Positions 26,344 to 35,033 of a stretch of DNA of 64,000 bases are shown here, one piece after another; position 1 is the first letter of the stretch; each line of letters begins with the position of its first letter. The notes below the pieces were generated by a model, which saw nothing but the letters and a program-made list of their open reading frames with translations, did not search any database and was not told where the DNA came from. The position numbers and the translations under genes were made by a program. Origin of the DNA: Corallococcus macrosporus (GTDB lineage: Bacteria > Myxococcota > Myxococcia > Myxococcales > Myxococcaceae); NCBI RefSeq assembly GCF_017302985.1, contig NZ_JAFIMU010000007.1:1426001-1490000 (forward strand), written 5' to 3'.

Positions 26344-27486
26344 ATGTCCGTGAAGCACCACGTCTACCTCGTCCCCGGCTTCTTCGGGTTCACCAACCTG
26401 GGCGAGCTCCTCTACTTCGGCCACGCGTACGAGTTCCTGAAGCAGGACCTCGCCCGCCGGGGAGTCGACGCGGAGGTGGTGACGATCGTCTCCCACCCCA
26501 CGGCCTCCATCCGCCAGCGCACCGCGGATCTGCTCAAGGCCGTGAGCGAGACGGCCTCCGGGGACGACGGCCCCATCCACCTGGTGGGCCACTCCACCGG
26601 CGGACTGGACGCCCGGCTCTTCGTCTCCCCCGGCGCGCAGGTGTCTGAGTCCCTGGAGCTGGAGCCCTTCGCGCGCCGCGTGCGCACGGTGGTGACGCTG
26701 TCCGCGCCCCACGCGGGCACGCCGCTGGCCACGTTCTTCCTGGGCCTCTTCGGCCAGCAGCTCCTGAAGCTCCTGTCGCTGTTCACCATGTACGTGCTGC
26801 GCTTCGGCCGGCTGCCCCTGAGCGTGGTGTTCCGCTTCGGGCACCTGATGGCGCGGGCGGATGATCAGCTGGGCTGGAAGGCGACGCTGCTGGATCAGCT
26901 CTTCGACCAGCTCCTGGGGGACTTCTCCAGCGAGCGGCGCGACGCGGTGACGAAGTTCCTGTGGGACGTGGGCCGTGACACGTCGCTCATCCCGCAGCTC
27001 ACGCCGGAGGGCATCGACCTGTTCAATGGCGGCACGCATGACCGGCCCGGCGTGCGCTACGGCTCCGTGGTGACGCAGGCCCGGCCCCCGTCCCTGCGCA
27101 CGCGCCTGGCCGCGGGCCTGGATCCGTACGCGCAGCTCACGCACACCATCTACGCGTTCGTGTACGGCCAGACGCAGCGGATGCCGCTCACGCAACTGCC
27201 CCTGCACACGCCCGCGCAGACGGCGGCGCTGGTGCAGGCCTATGGCGCCATGCCCGGCCCCACCGCGTGTGACGGCATCGTGCCCACGCGCTCGCAGGTG
27301 TACGGCCGCGTGCTGGCGGCGGTGCGCGCGGACCACCTGGATGCCATTGGCCACTTCGACCAGCCGGCGCACCAGCCCCCGCACGTGGACTGGCTCATCT
27401 CCGGCTCCGGCTTCCGCCGCCCCCAGTTCGAGGCGATGTGGAAGACCATTGGCGACTTCCTCATGGAAGAGGAGCCGGCGCGGTAG
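26344..27486 (+). CDS. Triacylglycerol lipase-like alpha/beta hydrolase
   Basis: 380 residues. The oxyanion region VYLVPGFFGFTNLG, the nucleophile elbow GHSTGGLDAR and the family segment TLSAPHAGTPLATFFLG match lipases of the bacterial I.1/PGAP1-like esterase group. An Asp in CDGIVPTRSQ and a His in HLDAIGHFDQ are likely remaining triad members. A hydrophobic stretch (QQLLKLLSLFTMYVL) near 135-150 may be a lid. No signal peptide is evident. Ten nt before the lactonase-like lipoprotein gene, so probably co-transcribed. Confidence 0.82.
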   Translation: MSVKHHVYLVPGFFGFTNLGELLYFGHAYEFLKQDLARRGVDAEVVTIVSHPTASIRQRTADLLKAVSETASGDDGPIHLVGHSTGGLDARLFVSPGAQVSESLELEPFARRVRTVVTLSAPHAGTPLATFFLGLFGQQLLKLLSLFTMYVLRFGRLPLSVVFRFGHLMARADDQLGWKATLLDQLFDQLLGDFSSERRDAVTKFLWDVGRDTSLIPQLTPEGIDLFNGGTHDRPGVRYGSVVTQARPPSLRTRLAAGLDPYAQLTHTIYAFVYGQTQRMPLTQLPLHTPAQTAALVQAYGAMPGPTACDGIVPTRSQVYGRVLAAVRADHLDAIGHFDQPAHQPPHVDWLISGSGFRRPQFEAMWKTIGDFLMEEEPAR

Positions 27487-27496
27487 CCTCCGCGTC

Positions 27497-28360
27497 ATGA
27501 AGACCCTTCGCCTGTGGTCCGCCTGTGTCGCGCTCACCGCCTGCGCCAGCACACCTCCCGCTGTGCAGACGTCCACGGCCGAGCCCGGCGTGAAGCTCTA
27601 CGCCATCCACTGTGGCCGCGTGGAGCTGGGTGACTCCGGCTTCATGGCGGACGACGGTTCGCTGAAGGGCGTGCCCGCGGAGACCGTCGTCCCGTGCTAC
27701 CTGATCCGCCACCCGAAGGGGGACCTGCTCTGGGACAGCGGCCTCTCCGAGAGCATCGCGGACCTGCCGGACGGCATGCGTCCGCAGGGGCAGCCCGTGC
27801 ACTTCGTGGTGAAGAAGAAGCTCACGTCTTCGCTCGGTGAGCTGGGGCTCTCACCGGCGGACATCGAGTTCGTCTCCTTCTCCCACCTGCACTTCGACCA
27901 CGCGGGCAACGCCAACCTGTTCGCGGGCTCGACGTGGCTCGTGGACGCGGAGGAGCGTGACAACGCCTTCTCCGAACAGGCCCACCGGCGCGGGGAGGTC
28001 CCCCACTACAGCGCCCTGGAGCACGCGAAGACCGTGCGCATCGAAGGCGACGCCGCCCACGACGTGTTCGGCGACGGCGCCGTCACCATCCACCAGGCCC
28101 CCGGGCACACGCCTGGACACACCGTGCTGCTGGTGAAGACGGCGAAGTCCGGTGCCGTCCTGCTGACCGGCGACCTGTGGCCCCTGCGCGAGTCCCGCGA
28201 GCGGCGGCTGGTGCCGGTCTACAATTCCAACCGCGAGCAGACGCTGGAGTCCATGAAGCGCGTGGAGGCCCTGGCCAGGGACACCCACGCGCGGATCATC
28301 CGCGAGCACGTGCCCGAGGACTTCGCCGCGCTGCCCGCGTTCCCCGCGCCGCTGGAGTAG
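27497..28360 (+). CDS. Metallo-beta-lactamase-fold lipoprotein, AHL-lactonase-like
   Basis: 287 residues. Lipoprotein signal MKTLRLWSACVALTACAS with Cys at 16. The MBL domain has the two-metal motif SHLHFDHAGN, a downstream His in APGHTPGHTV, an Asp in LLTGDLWP and a terminal His (IREHVPEDF). The N-terminal pattern (VPCYLIRHPKGDLLWDSGLS) and overall length resemble the N-acyl-homoserine-lactonase group (AiiA/AttM). A membrane-anchored version would act on substrates outside the cytoplasm. Other lactones are possible substrates. Follows the lipase gene after 10 nt. Confidence 0.82.
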   Translation: MKTLRLWSACVALTACASTPPAVQTSTAEPGVKLYAIHCGRVELGDSGFMADDGSLKGVPAETVVPCYLIRHPKGDLLWDSGLSESIADLPDGMRPQGQPVHFVVKKKLTSSLGELGLSPADIEFVSFSHLHFDHAGNANLFAGSTWLVDAEERDNAFSEQAHRRGEVPHYSALEHAKTVRIEGDAAHDVFGDGAVTIHQAPGHTPGHTVLLVKTAKSGAVLLTGDLWPLRESRERRLVPVYNSNREQTLESMKRVEALARDTHARIIREHVPEDFAALPAFPAPLE

Positions 28361-28384
28361 GCCCAGCTTGAATGAGGTAAGCGG

Positions 28385-28735
28385 GTGGGCCACGCGACCG
28401 TGAATCGAGTGCCGCACCGCTTGGGGCTGACGCTAAAAAAGAGTCACTCCATCCAGTGCAGAGCGATAGCTCGGCCGTAGAGGCACTGCGCTGGCAGTAC
28501 GCGTGGACCCTGCGGCGCGTGGTGGCCGAAGCGCTCGTCGAGGTGGACGAGACGGCTGCCGCACGGACATGACCCTCACGCATGGGCGCGCACCTCGCGG
28601 AGAGCGGTTGAAGGGCGAAGCCATCCCTTGCAATCGAGGCTGCGGCACGACGGTCATCGGCGCCCTGGCGCTTCAGGGCATCACTCCGTGGACAGGTTGC
28701 AGGACGAGTGGGTCCACGACTGCGACCTCGTCGGA
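28385..28735 (+). pseudogene. Decayed IS630-family transposase
   Basis: Three fragments in shifting frames line up with an IS630/Tc1-type transposase: HATVNRVPHRLGLTLKK (from 28385), then after a shift VEALRW and VVAEALVEVDET (28456 to about 28560, holding the catalytic DE), then after another shift THGRAPRGERLKG and IPCNRGCGTTVIGALALQGI (about 28570-28685). At least two frameshifts and loss of the N- and C-terminal parts make it non-functional. No terminal inverted repeats were found. It marks old mobile DNA just after the lactonase gene. Confidence 0.72.
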
Positions 28736-28750
28736 CAGGACATCACCACC

Positions 28751-29038
28751 ATGAGCGCACAGTTCGTGGTGGCGGAGGGACATGGCCCGAACGCCACCCA
28801 GCGTCAGCAGGCGCTCGACCGGGGCGCGAAGGTGAAGGGCGCCGCCATTCCGCCCACGGCCGTGCTCACCCGCTCGCCGCTGGTGCGCGGCAGCGTCACC
28901 CTCTTCAACCTCCAGCGCGTGCAGGAGCTGCGCCCGCTGCTCCACGGGGAGCACCCGGTCATCCTGAGGGATCGCACCACGCTGAAGCTCAGCCGGGGCT
29001 ACCGCGAGCGCCTGGACACGCTGCTGGCCCAGGGCTGA
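28751..29038 (+). pseudogene. Remnant of a LytTR-type DNA-binding domain
   Basis: A 95-residue open frame (start at 28751) whose last 50 residues, VRGSVTLFNLQRVQELRPLL then HGEHPVILRDRTTLKLSRGY, match the C-terminal half of LytTR DNA-binding domains (pattern F.VNL..V.EV.P.FHG...V.L.DG..L.LSR.Y). The receiver domain and the start of LytTR are missing and the usual DGT is DRT. It is likely the tail of a lost AlgR/LytR response regulator beside the IS630 remnant. Whether the short frame is still translated cannot be told. Confidence 0.6.
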
Positions 29039-29041
29039 TGG

Positions 29042-31213
29042 CTACCGCGTCCTCCCGGCAGGAGCCCGGGCGGACCAGGTCGGCTGGACGTGGGGGCCGG
29101 CGGCGGAGGCCTGGAGGCGGCAGCGCGCTTCGGCGGCCCGCGCCCGCACGGCGTCCTCCAACTGGCCCGTGGCCACCATGAGGGCGGCGGCCCGGGCGTA
29201 GTGGTCCGCCGCCTGCTCCGGTGGCAGCACCTGTTCATCGGAGTGCGCCGAGGCCAGCAGGTGCGGCAGTCCCCGCTCCACGCGCCCCGCTTCAATCCAG
29301 TGGTGGGCCAGGAGGATGGCGGGGGCCGCGTCCTCCTCCAGCGCCGTGGCGAGCCGGCCGTGCAGCGCCCGCTCCTCCCCGGGCAGCATCCCGGCCCGCA
29401 CGGCCTCCATCACCAGGTCGTGGCTGAAGCGCTCTCCCAACAGGATCTGGGCCGACTCCAGCTCCACGAGCGCGTCGTGCGCGGCCGCCGCCGTCACCTG
29501 GAGCACCCGGGGCACGAGCGACGTGCGGAAGAAGGCGCCCGCCAGCGCCGCGAGCCGGGCGCACTGGAGCGCCAGCGCGGACAGCCGCTCCAGCCGCAAT
29601 TGGATGAGGGGCCCCACCCGGTCCGGGGGCGGCAGCCGCTGGGGCCAGCCCCGGAGCAGCGAGTCCGTCTCCAGCAGGTGCTTCAGGGTCTCCACCACGT
29701 ACAGGGGATTGCCGCCCGTGTAGCGCGTGAGGTTGTCCGCGTGCGCCTCCGCGCCGGGCAGCCCCATGGCCGCCACCATGTGCTTCACCTCCTCGCCCGT
29801 CAGCGCCTCCAGCTCCACGACACGCGCCAGCCCCGCGTCGAGGAGCCGCGCCACGTGGGCCCGCGTCTGGGCGGGCAGCTCACCCCGGCGGTAGCAGTCG
29901 ATGAAGCGAAGGGGCTGGGCGCCCCTGGAGGCGGCTTCGAACATCCGGGGGAGCGCGAAGAAGAAGGACTTGGCGCTGGCCGCGTCCCAGTACTGCACGT
30001 CGTCCGCGATGCTGATGGCGTCGTGCTCGTGGAGCAGGTAGAGCGCCACCGCGCCCGCGTCGTAGAAGCGCAGCATCCCGGTCTCGGAGTCCAGCGGCGG
30101 CAGCAGCCGCGTCTCCCCCAGCTCCGGGAGGATGCGCGACAGCTCGGTGCGCACCCAGTCCGGCAGCTTCACGTCCGGCCAGCGCGCCAGCTGCGTGCGG
30201 AAGGCGCGCGCCTGCGAGGCGAACGGCACGTCGCTGTCTCCTTCCCGCCCCTCGACGCGTCCCCAGCGTCCCTTCGCGTTCGCGAACTCCTCCGCCAGCC
30301 GCGTCTTGCCGCTGCCGGGGGTGCCGGAGATGAACAGCATCTGGCCCGCCTCCCAGCCGGCCTCCAACTGCCGCCACGCGGCCTCCCGGCCCACCAGCAC
30401 CGGCGGGCGCAGGACGGACAGGGGCAGCGCCGGGCGCGGGCTCGCCGTGGGGTGGGGGCGCTGCGTGCCCTTCTCCACCTCCCGCACCAGCGCGAGCGTC
30501 TCCGGCAGGGGCGTGACGCCCAGCTCGCGCTCGAGCACGCCGCGCAGTTGTTCGAAGGCCGCGAGCGCCGCGCCCCGGTCTCCCTGCAGGTAGAGCAGGC
30601 GGATGAGGTGACGTCCGGCCAGCTCGGACTCGGGCTCCTGGCGCGCCCAGGCCTGCGCGAGCCCCAGGGCAGCGCTCCAGTCGCCCCCGGACGTCAGGTG
30701 CCCGATTCGCGCCTCGCGCGCCTCGCGCACCCAGCCCTCGACGCCCGCGCGGGCCCCGTCCAGCCAGCGCGCGAGCTCCGGGCAGTCATCGAAGTCGAAG
30801 CCGTCCAGCAGCGTGCCGCCTTCGGCCCCGACGGACTCCAGCGCCTGGGCATAGGCCCGGGCCTCGGTGGTGGACTTCAGGCAGGCGACGTCCACGTTCG
30901 ACGGCGCCACCAATGCCAGCCGCTCGGTGTCGCCCTCCACCAGGGCCTCCCCACCGCTGGCGAGCCGCAGGCGGCGCAGCAGCTGCCGCATGTTGTTGCG
31001 CGCCGTGGTGGGAGGGGAGTCCGGCCAGAGGAGGGACGCCAGGGCGTACTTGGACGAAGGGCCCTGCAACCCCAGCCACGCCAGCAGCGCCGCGGCGCGC
31101 CGCTCCAACCTCACTCCCTGGCCTTCAGGGCCCCACAGCTGCGCCAGCCCCAGCACCTGCACCCGCCATTGCGTCCCAGCCACCCGCCACCCTCCACGGT
31201 CTCGCGCCGTCAT
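29042..31213 (-). CDS. SARP-like transcriptional activator with BTAD and AAA ATPase domains
   Basis: 723 residues from the Met at 31213 (the frame is open to 31309; no strong ribosome site decides). Residues about 15-90 resemble an OmpR-like winged helix (WRVQVLGLAQLWGPEGQGVR, YALASLLWPDSPPTTARNNM), followed by a bacterial transcriptional activation domain to about 240, then an ATPase with Walker A SGTPGSGKTRL near 300 and a long TPR-like C-terminus. This is the LAL/SARP-style ATP-dependent activator layout. No obvious target operon lies beside it. It sits between transposase debris and a truncated tRNA, so it may have arrived with that patch. Confidence 0.82.
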   Translation of the reverse strand: MTARDRGGWRVAGTQWRVQVLGLAQLWGPEGQGVRLERRAAALLAWLGLQGPSSKYALASLLWPDSPPTTARNNMRQLLRRLRLASGGEALVEGDTERLALVAPSNVDVACLKSTTEARAYAQALESVGAEGGTLLDGFDFDDCPELARWLDGARAGVEGWVREAREARIGHLTSGGDWSAALGLAQAWARQEPESELAGRHLIRLLYLQGDRGAALAAFEQLRGVLERELGVTPLPETLALVREVEKGTQRPHPTASPRPALPLSVLRPPVLVGREAAWRQLEAGWEAGQMLFISGTPGSGKTRLAEEFANAKGRWGRVEGREGDSDVPFASQARAFRTQLARWPDVKLPDWVRTELSRILPELGETRLLPPLDSETGMLRFYDAGAVALYLLHEHDAISIADDVQYWDAASAKSFFFALPRMFEAASRGAQPLRFIDCYRRGELPAQTRAHVARLLDAGLARVVELEALTGEEVKHMVAAMGLPGAEAHADNLTRYTGGNPLYVVETLKHLLETDSLLRGWPQRLPPPDRVGPLIQLRLERLSALALQCARLAALAGAFFRTSLVPRVLQVTAAAAHDALVELESAQILLGERFSHDLVMEAVRAGMLPGEERALHGRLATALEEDAAPAILLAHHWIEAGRVERGLPHLLASAHSDEQVLPPEQAADHYARAAALMVATGQLEDAVRARAAEARCRLQASAAGPHVQPTWSARAPAGRTR

Positions 31214-31340
31214 GCGGCTTCGTTGCGCCCCGGAGTCTACGGGGAGAATGCCCGGGCGATTTCCGCATACTGGGCCATCCGCGTTTTTCCAGCATGAGCG
31301 TCTGGCCACGGAACGGCTGGGACCGCGGGGCGCGGGGGCC

Positions 31341-31389
31341 GGCCTGCGGTTCAGGAAACCGCCGCTCCATCCAACCGAGCTACGGGGGA
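31341..31389 (-). pseudogene. 5' half of a tRNA-Arg(CCT) gene
   Basis: Read on the minus strand, the first acceptor strand (TCCCCCG), TA, a D-arm (GCTC...GAGC) and a perfect anticodon arm GCGGT-TTCCTGA-ACCGC with anticodon CCT are intact. After the AGGCC variable loop the sequence becomes GC-rich with no T-arm (no TTCGA loop) and no CGGGGGA acceptor strand. This is a truncated tRNA-Arg gene, presumably cut by recombination or a past integration event. It cannot make a functional tRNA as it stands. Confidence 0.75.
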
Positions 31390-31399
31390 GGCGCGGTCG

Positions 31400-31891
31400 C
31401 TACCCGCGCTTGAAGACGGCCAGGAAGCGTGACTCCGCGACGCACTGGCCGTCGGTGCCCAGGAGGCGCACCGGAATCCACGCCTCCGCCTTGTCTCCCG
31501 TCGCGCGCAGCTCCGACGCGAGCTTCTGGAGCAGTTCCTCCGGGGGCTCGCACACCGCGCTCACCGCCGTCTTCGCCTTGGCGTGGAAGGCGACCTCCAT
31601 GCGGTTGACCAGCATCTTGTATTGGCTGGGCGGGAAGCGGCGGAAGAGCATCACGCCCATCGTCAGCTCCATCACCGTCACCTGGGCGCCCAGGTACACG
31701 CTGCCCACGTGGTTCTTCGTCTTGCGGTCCAGCGGCACCGTCGCCTTCACGCGCGAGTCCGTCACCTCGTCGATGCGGTAGCCCATGGCCGAAGCCAGCG
31801 GGACGATGTTCTTCACCGCGAGCGTCGTCAGCGCATTCGCCACGCCCGGCGACACCTGCCGCACCTTCTCCACCAGCTCCAACGCGAACAT
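31400..31891 (-). CDS. DUF4442-type hotdog-fold protein (thioesterase-like)
   Basis: 163 residues, start at MFALELVEKV because GGAGG lies 5 nt upstream; a Met 13 codons earlier lacks a site. The pattern SAMGYRIDEVTDSRVKATVP, then NHVGSVYLGAQVTVMELTMG and a C-terminal RFLAVFKRG fits the single hotdog fold of DUF4442/acyl-CoA-thioesterase-like proteins. The catalytic Asp/Glu is not obvious, so activity is uncertain. Divergent from the amine oxidase gene, with 79 nt between. Confidence 0.78.
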   Translation of the reverse strand: MFALELVEKVRQVSPGVANALTTLAVKNIVPLASAMGYRIDEVTDSRVKATVPLDRKTKNHVGSVYLGAQVTVMELTMGVMLFRRFPPSQYKMLVNRMEVAFHAKAKTAVSAVCEPPEELLQKLASELRATGDKAEAWIPVRLLGTDGQCVAESRFLAVFKRG

Positions 31892-31970
31892 CCGGTCCTC
31901 CACCCTTCCCGTCTGACGTCCCGCGCGCATCCTATCCACCCGGCGCTTCCGGCGTAGAGTCCGCGGCCCT

Positions 31971-33341
31971 ATGGACGCAAGCGTGGACGTGGTCGTCATC
32001 GGCGCGGGCCTCGCGGGACTCACCGCGGCCCGGGACATCGCTCGCACCGGCGCCACCGTCGCCGTGCTGGAGGCGCGCGACCGCGTGGGCGGCCGCACCC
32101 TCACGCGCGACGTGGGTGGCGGCCTCGTGGACCTGGGCGGCCAGTGGGTGGGCCCCCGGCAGCGCCACGTGCTGAGGCTCGCGGACAGCCTGGGCCTCCA
32201 GCGCTTCCCCCAGCACCACCAGGGCACCAAGGTGCTGGAGGTGCGCGGCGAGCGCCGCACGTACCAGGGCAAGGTGCCCTCCCTGCCCCTGCTGTCGCTG
32301 CTGGACTTGCAGCGCATCGTCTGGAAGCTGGATGGCCTGGCGAAGCGCGTCCCCCGCGAACAGCCCGCCGCCGCGCCGAAGGCCGCCGAGTGGGACGCCC
32401 TCACCGTGGAGGAATGGAAGCAGCGCCACGTGCCCACCTGGGGCGCTCGCGCCGCGCTGGACATCGCCACGCGCGCGGTGTTCGCGGCGGAGCCCTCCGA
32501 GCTGTCCTTCCTGCACTTCCTCTCCTACGTGCACTCCAACGGCGGCCTCATGCCGCTCACCGAAATCGAAGGCGGTGCCCAGGCGGAGCGCTTCGTGGAC
32601 GGCGCGCAATCCCTCTCACGGCGGCTGGCGGAAGGACTTCCCCCGGAGCGCGTCGTGCTCTCCGCGCCCGTGAAGGCCTTGATCCAGGATGCTCGCGGCG
32701 TCACCGCCACCACGGAGGACGGCCGCACCTTCCGCGCGCGCTACGCGGTGGTGGCCACGCCGCCCGCGCTCGCGGAGCGCATCGACTTTGGCGCGGACCT
32801 CCCCTCGGGCCGCCGCCGCGCGCACGCGGACATCCCCATGGGCAGCGTCATCAAGGTCGTGGCGACCTACGCCACGCCCTTCTGGCGCGAAGCGGGCCTG
32901 TCCGGCGAGGCCGTCAGCGACGTGGGCCCGGTGCGCCTGTGCTTCGACGACTGCGGCCCCGGCGGCCACCACCCCGCCCTCGTGGGCTTCCTCCTGGGCG
33001 ACACCGCGCGCGCGTGGACGGGCCGGCCCGCGGAGGATCTCCACCGCGTGGCGCTGGCGGACTTCGCGCGCTTCTTCGGCCCCCAGGCCCTCACGCCCGT
33101 GGCCATCGCGGCGCTGGACTGGAAGCAGGAGGCGTTCAGCACCGGCTGCTACGTGGGCCTGCCCCGCCCCGGCACCCTCACCGCCATTGGTGACGCGCTC
33201 CGGGCACCGTTCGGCCGCGTGCACTGGGCGGGCACCGAGACGGCCATCGAGGGCTGCGGCTACCTGGACGGCGCGGTGGAGTCCGGCGAGCGCGCCGCAA
33301 CTGAGGTCGCCGCCCGGCTGACCGCTCCGCACCTGGGTTGA
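31971..33341 (+). CDS. Flavin monoamine oxidase
   Basis: 456 residues. FAD-binding N-terminus VVVIGAGLAGLTAARDIART, then LEARDRVGGRTLT and LGGQWVGPRQ, which are hallmarks of MAO/LSD1-type amine oxidases. The C-terminal FAD motif is WAGTETAIEGCGYLDGAVES. The segment STGCYVGLPRPG aligns with the SGGCY of mammalian MAO, where the Cys carries 8-alpha-S-cysteinyl FAD, so the cofactor may be covalent. It should oxidise a primary or secondary amine to aldehyde, H2O2 and ammonia. No signal peptide. Dps follows downstream, which would fit peroxide protection but may be coincidence. Confidence 0.9.
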   Translation: MDASVDVVVIGAGLAGLTAARDIARTGATVAVLEARDRVGGRTLTRDVGGGLVDLGGQWVGPRQRHVLRLADSLGLQRFPQHHQGTKVLEVRGERRTYQGKVPSLPLLSLLDLQRIVWKLDGLAKRVPREQPAAAPKAAEWDALTVEEWKQRHVPTWGARAALDIATRAVFAAEPSELSFLHFLSYVHSNGGLMPLTEIEGGAQAERFVDGAQSLSRRLAEGLPPERVVLSAPVKALIQDARGVTATTEDGRTFRARYAVVATPPALAERIDFGADLPSGRRRAHADIPMGSVIKVVATYATPFWREAGLSGEAVSDVGPVRLCFDDCGPGGHHPALVGFLLGDTARAWTGRPAEDLHRVALADFARFFGPQALTPVAIAALDWKQEAFSTGCYVGLPRPGTLTAIGDALRAPFGRVHWAGTETAIEGCGYLDGAVESGERAATEVAARLTAPHLG

Positions 33342-33495
33342 GCTGCCTGTCCGCCTGTCCTGCAAGCCAGCCGTGCAGCCAGGCGTCGTACGCCGCGCCG
33401 TGGCCAAGGGCCCGGGCCATCCCCACCCTGTGGGAAGCGCCGAGACGTCATGCCGACGGCCTGCCGCGCGCAAACCACCACGAGGGATCCGGACC

Positions 33496-34059
33496 ATGTA
33501 CTCGACCAGCCACGTGAACCTTCCCCAGGATGCGCGCGAAGGGCTCATCGACATGCTCAACACGCTGCTCGCCAACGCCATCGATCTGCACTGGCAGGTG
33601 AAGCAGGCGCACTGGAACATCCGGGGCACGCACTTCTACAGCCGCCACCTGCTCTTCGACGAAGTGGCCAAGCATGCGCGCAAGCACGCGGACTCCTACG
33701 CCGAGCGCGCGGGCGCGCTGGGCGGCTACGCCCAGGGCACCATCCGCCTGGCCACCAACAACAGCGAGCTGCCGGAATACGACCTGCAGGCCGTGGACGG
33801 CGAGGCCCACATCCGCGCGCTCGTGGAGCGCGTGGGCCGCTACGCCGCCAGCCTCCGCGACGGCATCACCAAGTCCGACGACGTGAATGACCCGGTCACC
33901 GCGGACCTCCTCACCCAGACCCTGGGCGAGACCGAGGAGGACCTCTGGTTCCTGGAGAGCCACCTCAACGGCGACGCTCGCGCGGGAATGGTGATGCCCA
34001 CCAAGGGCGGCAACCGCCGCGGCCGCCCCGCCGAGGACATCAGCCAGGTCACCACCTGA
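33496..34059 (+). CDS. dps: Dps-family ferritin-like DNA protection protein
   Basis: 187 residues, GAGGG site upstream of the ATG at 33496. The ferroxidase signature is clear: AIDLHWQVKQAHWNIRG then FDEVAKHARKHADSYAERAG, giving the inter-subunit His/Asp/Glu centre of Dps. It oxidises iron with peroxide and coats DNA under stress. The C-terminus has a basic tail (KGGNRRGRPAED) that could help DNA binding. Monocistronic by spacing; no OxyR or Fur site is obvious in the 150 nt upstream. Confidence 0.92.
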   Translation: MYSTSHVNLPQDAREGLIDMLNTLLANAIDLHWQVKQAHWNIRGTHFYSRHLLFDEVAKHARKHADSYAERAGALGGYAQGTIRLATNNSELPEYDLQAVDGEAHIRALVERVGRYAASLRDGITKSDDVNDPVTADLLTQTLGETEEDLWFLESHLNGDARAGMVMPTKGGNRRGRPAEDISQVTT

Positions 34060-34160
34060 CGTAAGCCAGCTCACGCTCCCCCTCCCCGGACAGGTTCTCC
34101 TGCGCCGGGAAGGGGCGGAGCGTATAGAACGCGTCCCCGGACTCCAGGAGGACGCGTTCC

Positions 34161-35033
34161 ATGGCAGAGCTTCCCGCAGACCGTCTGGACGGCAAGGTGT
34201 GCCTCATCACCGGGGCCACCGGTGGCATTGGCCAGGAGACGGCGAAGGCGCTGGCGAAGCGCGGCGCCACGCTGGTGCTGTCCGGCAGGGACGCGGCCCG
34301 CACGGCGGCCACGGTCGCCGCGGTGCGGGAGGCCGCCCCCGGCGCGCAGGTGGAGTCGCTGCTCGCGGACCTGTCCTCGCTCCAGTCCGTGCGCGACCTG
34401 GCCCAGGCGTTCAAGGCCCGTCACTCGCGGCTGGACGTGCTCCTCAACAACGCGGGCCTCATCATCGACCGGCGCCAGGTGACGGTGGACGGCTACGAAG
34501 CCACGTTCGCCACGAACCACCTGTCCCACTTCCTCCTCACGCACCTGCTGCGCGACCTGCTGGTGGCCAGCGGCCCCGCGCGCATCATCAACGTGTCCTC
34601 CGAAGGGCACCGCCTGGCGCGCGCGGACTTCCTGGATGATCCGCAGACGGCGAACCGCCGCTATGAAGGCATCCGCGTCTACGGCAACGCCAAGCTCTCC
34701 AACATCCTCTTCTCGCGCGGGCTGACGAAGCGGCTGGCCGGCACGCAGGTGACCGCGAACGCGCTGCACCCCGGCGCGGTGGCCACGGGCTTCGGGCACA
34801 ACAGCCAGGGCATCTTCAAGCACCTCATCAAGGTGGCCTCGCCCTTCATGCTCTCTCCGGAGAAGGGCGCGAGGACGTCCATCTACCTGGCGTCGTCGCC
34901 GGAGGTGGCGGGCGTCAGCGGCGAGTACTTCATCAAATGCCGCAAGGCGAAGCCGTCGTCCGCCGCCCGGGATGACACGCTCGCGGAGCGGCTCTGGCAG
35001 GTGAGCGAACAACTCACGGGAGTGAAGGCATGA
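34161..35033 (+). CDS. Short-chain dehydrogenase/reductase (retinol-dehydrogenase-like)
   Basis: 290 residues, AGGAGG upstream. Classical SDR motifs: cofactor loop ITGATGGIGQET, LLNNAGLI, catalytic Ser in INVSSEG and YGNAKLSN (YxxxK). The C-terminal part resembles retinol dehydrogenase/WW-oxidoreductase-like SDRs (AVATGFGHNSQG). NADP is likely from the Arg after the second strand (LSGRDAART). Its stop overlaps the start of the GST gene (ATGA), and SelO follows, giving a three-gene redox cluster. Confidence 0.9.
   Translation: MAELPADRLDGKVCLITGATGGIGQETAKALAKRGATLVLSGRDAARTAATVAAVREAAPGAQVESLLADLSSLQSVRDLAQAFKARHSRLDVLLNNAGLIIDRRQVTVDGYEATFATNHLSHFLLTHLLRDLLVASGPARIINVSSEGHRLARADFLDDPQTANRRYEGIRVYGNAKLSNILFSRGLTKRLAGTQVTANALHPGAVATGFGHNSQGIFKHLIKVASPFMLSPEKGARTSIYLASSPEVAGVSGEYFIKCRKAKPSSAARDDTLAERLWQVSEQLTGVKA

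Noticed and set aside
28751-29038. The LytTR-like frame as a complete small regulator
   Set aside because: It lacks the receiver and the first half of the DNA-binding domain, and it adjoins a decayed transposase.
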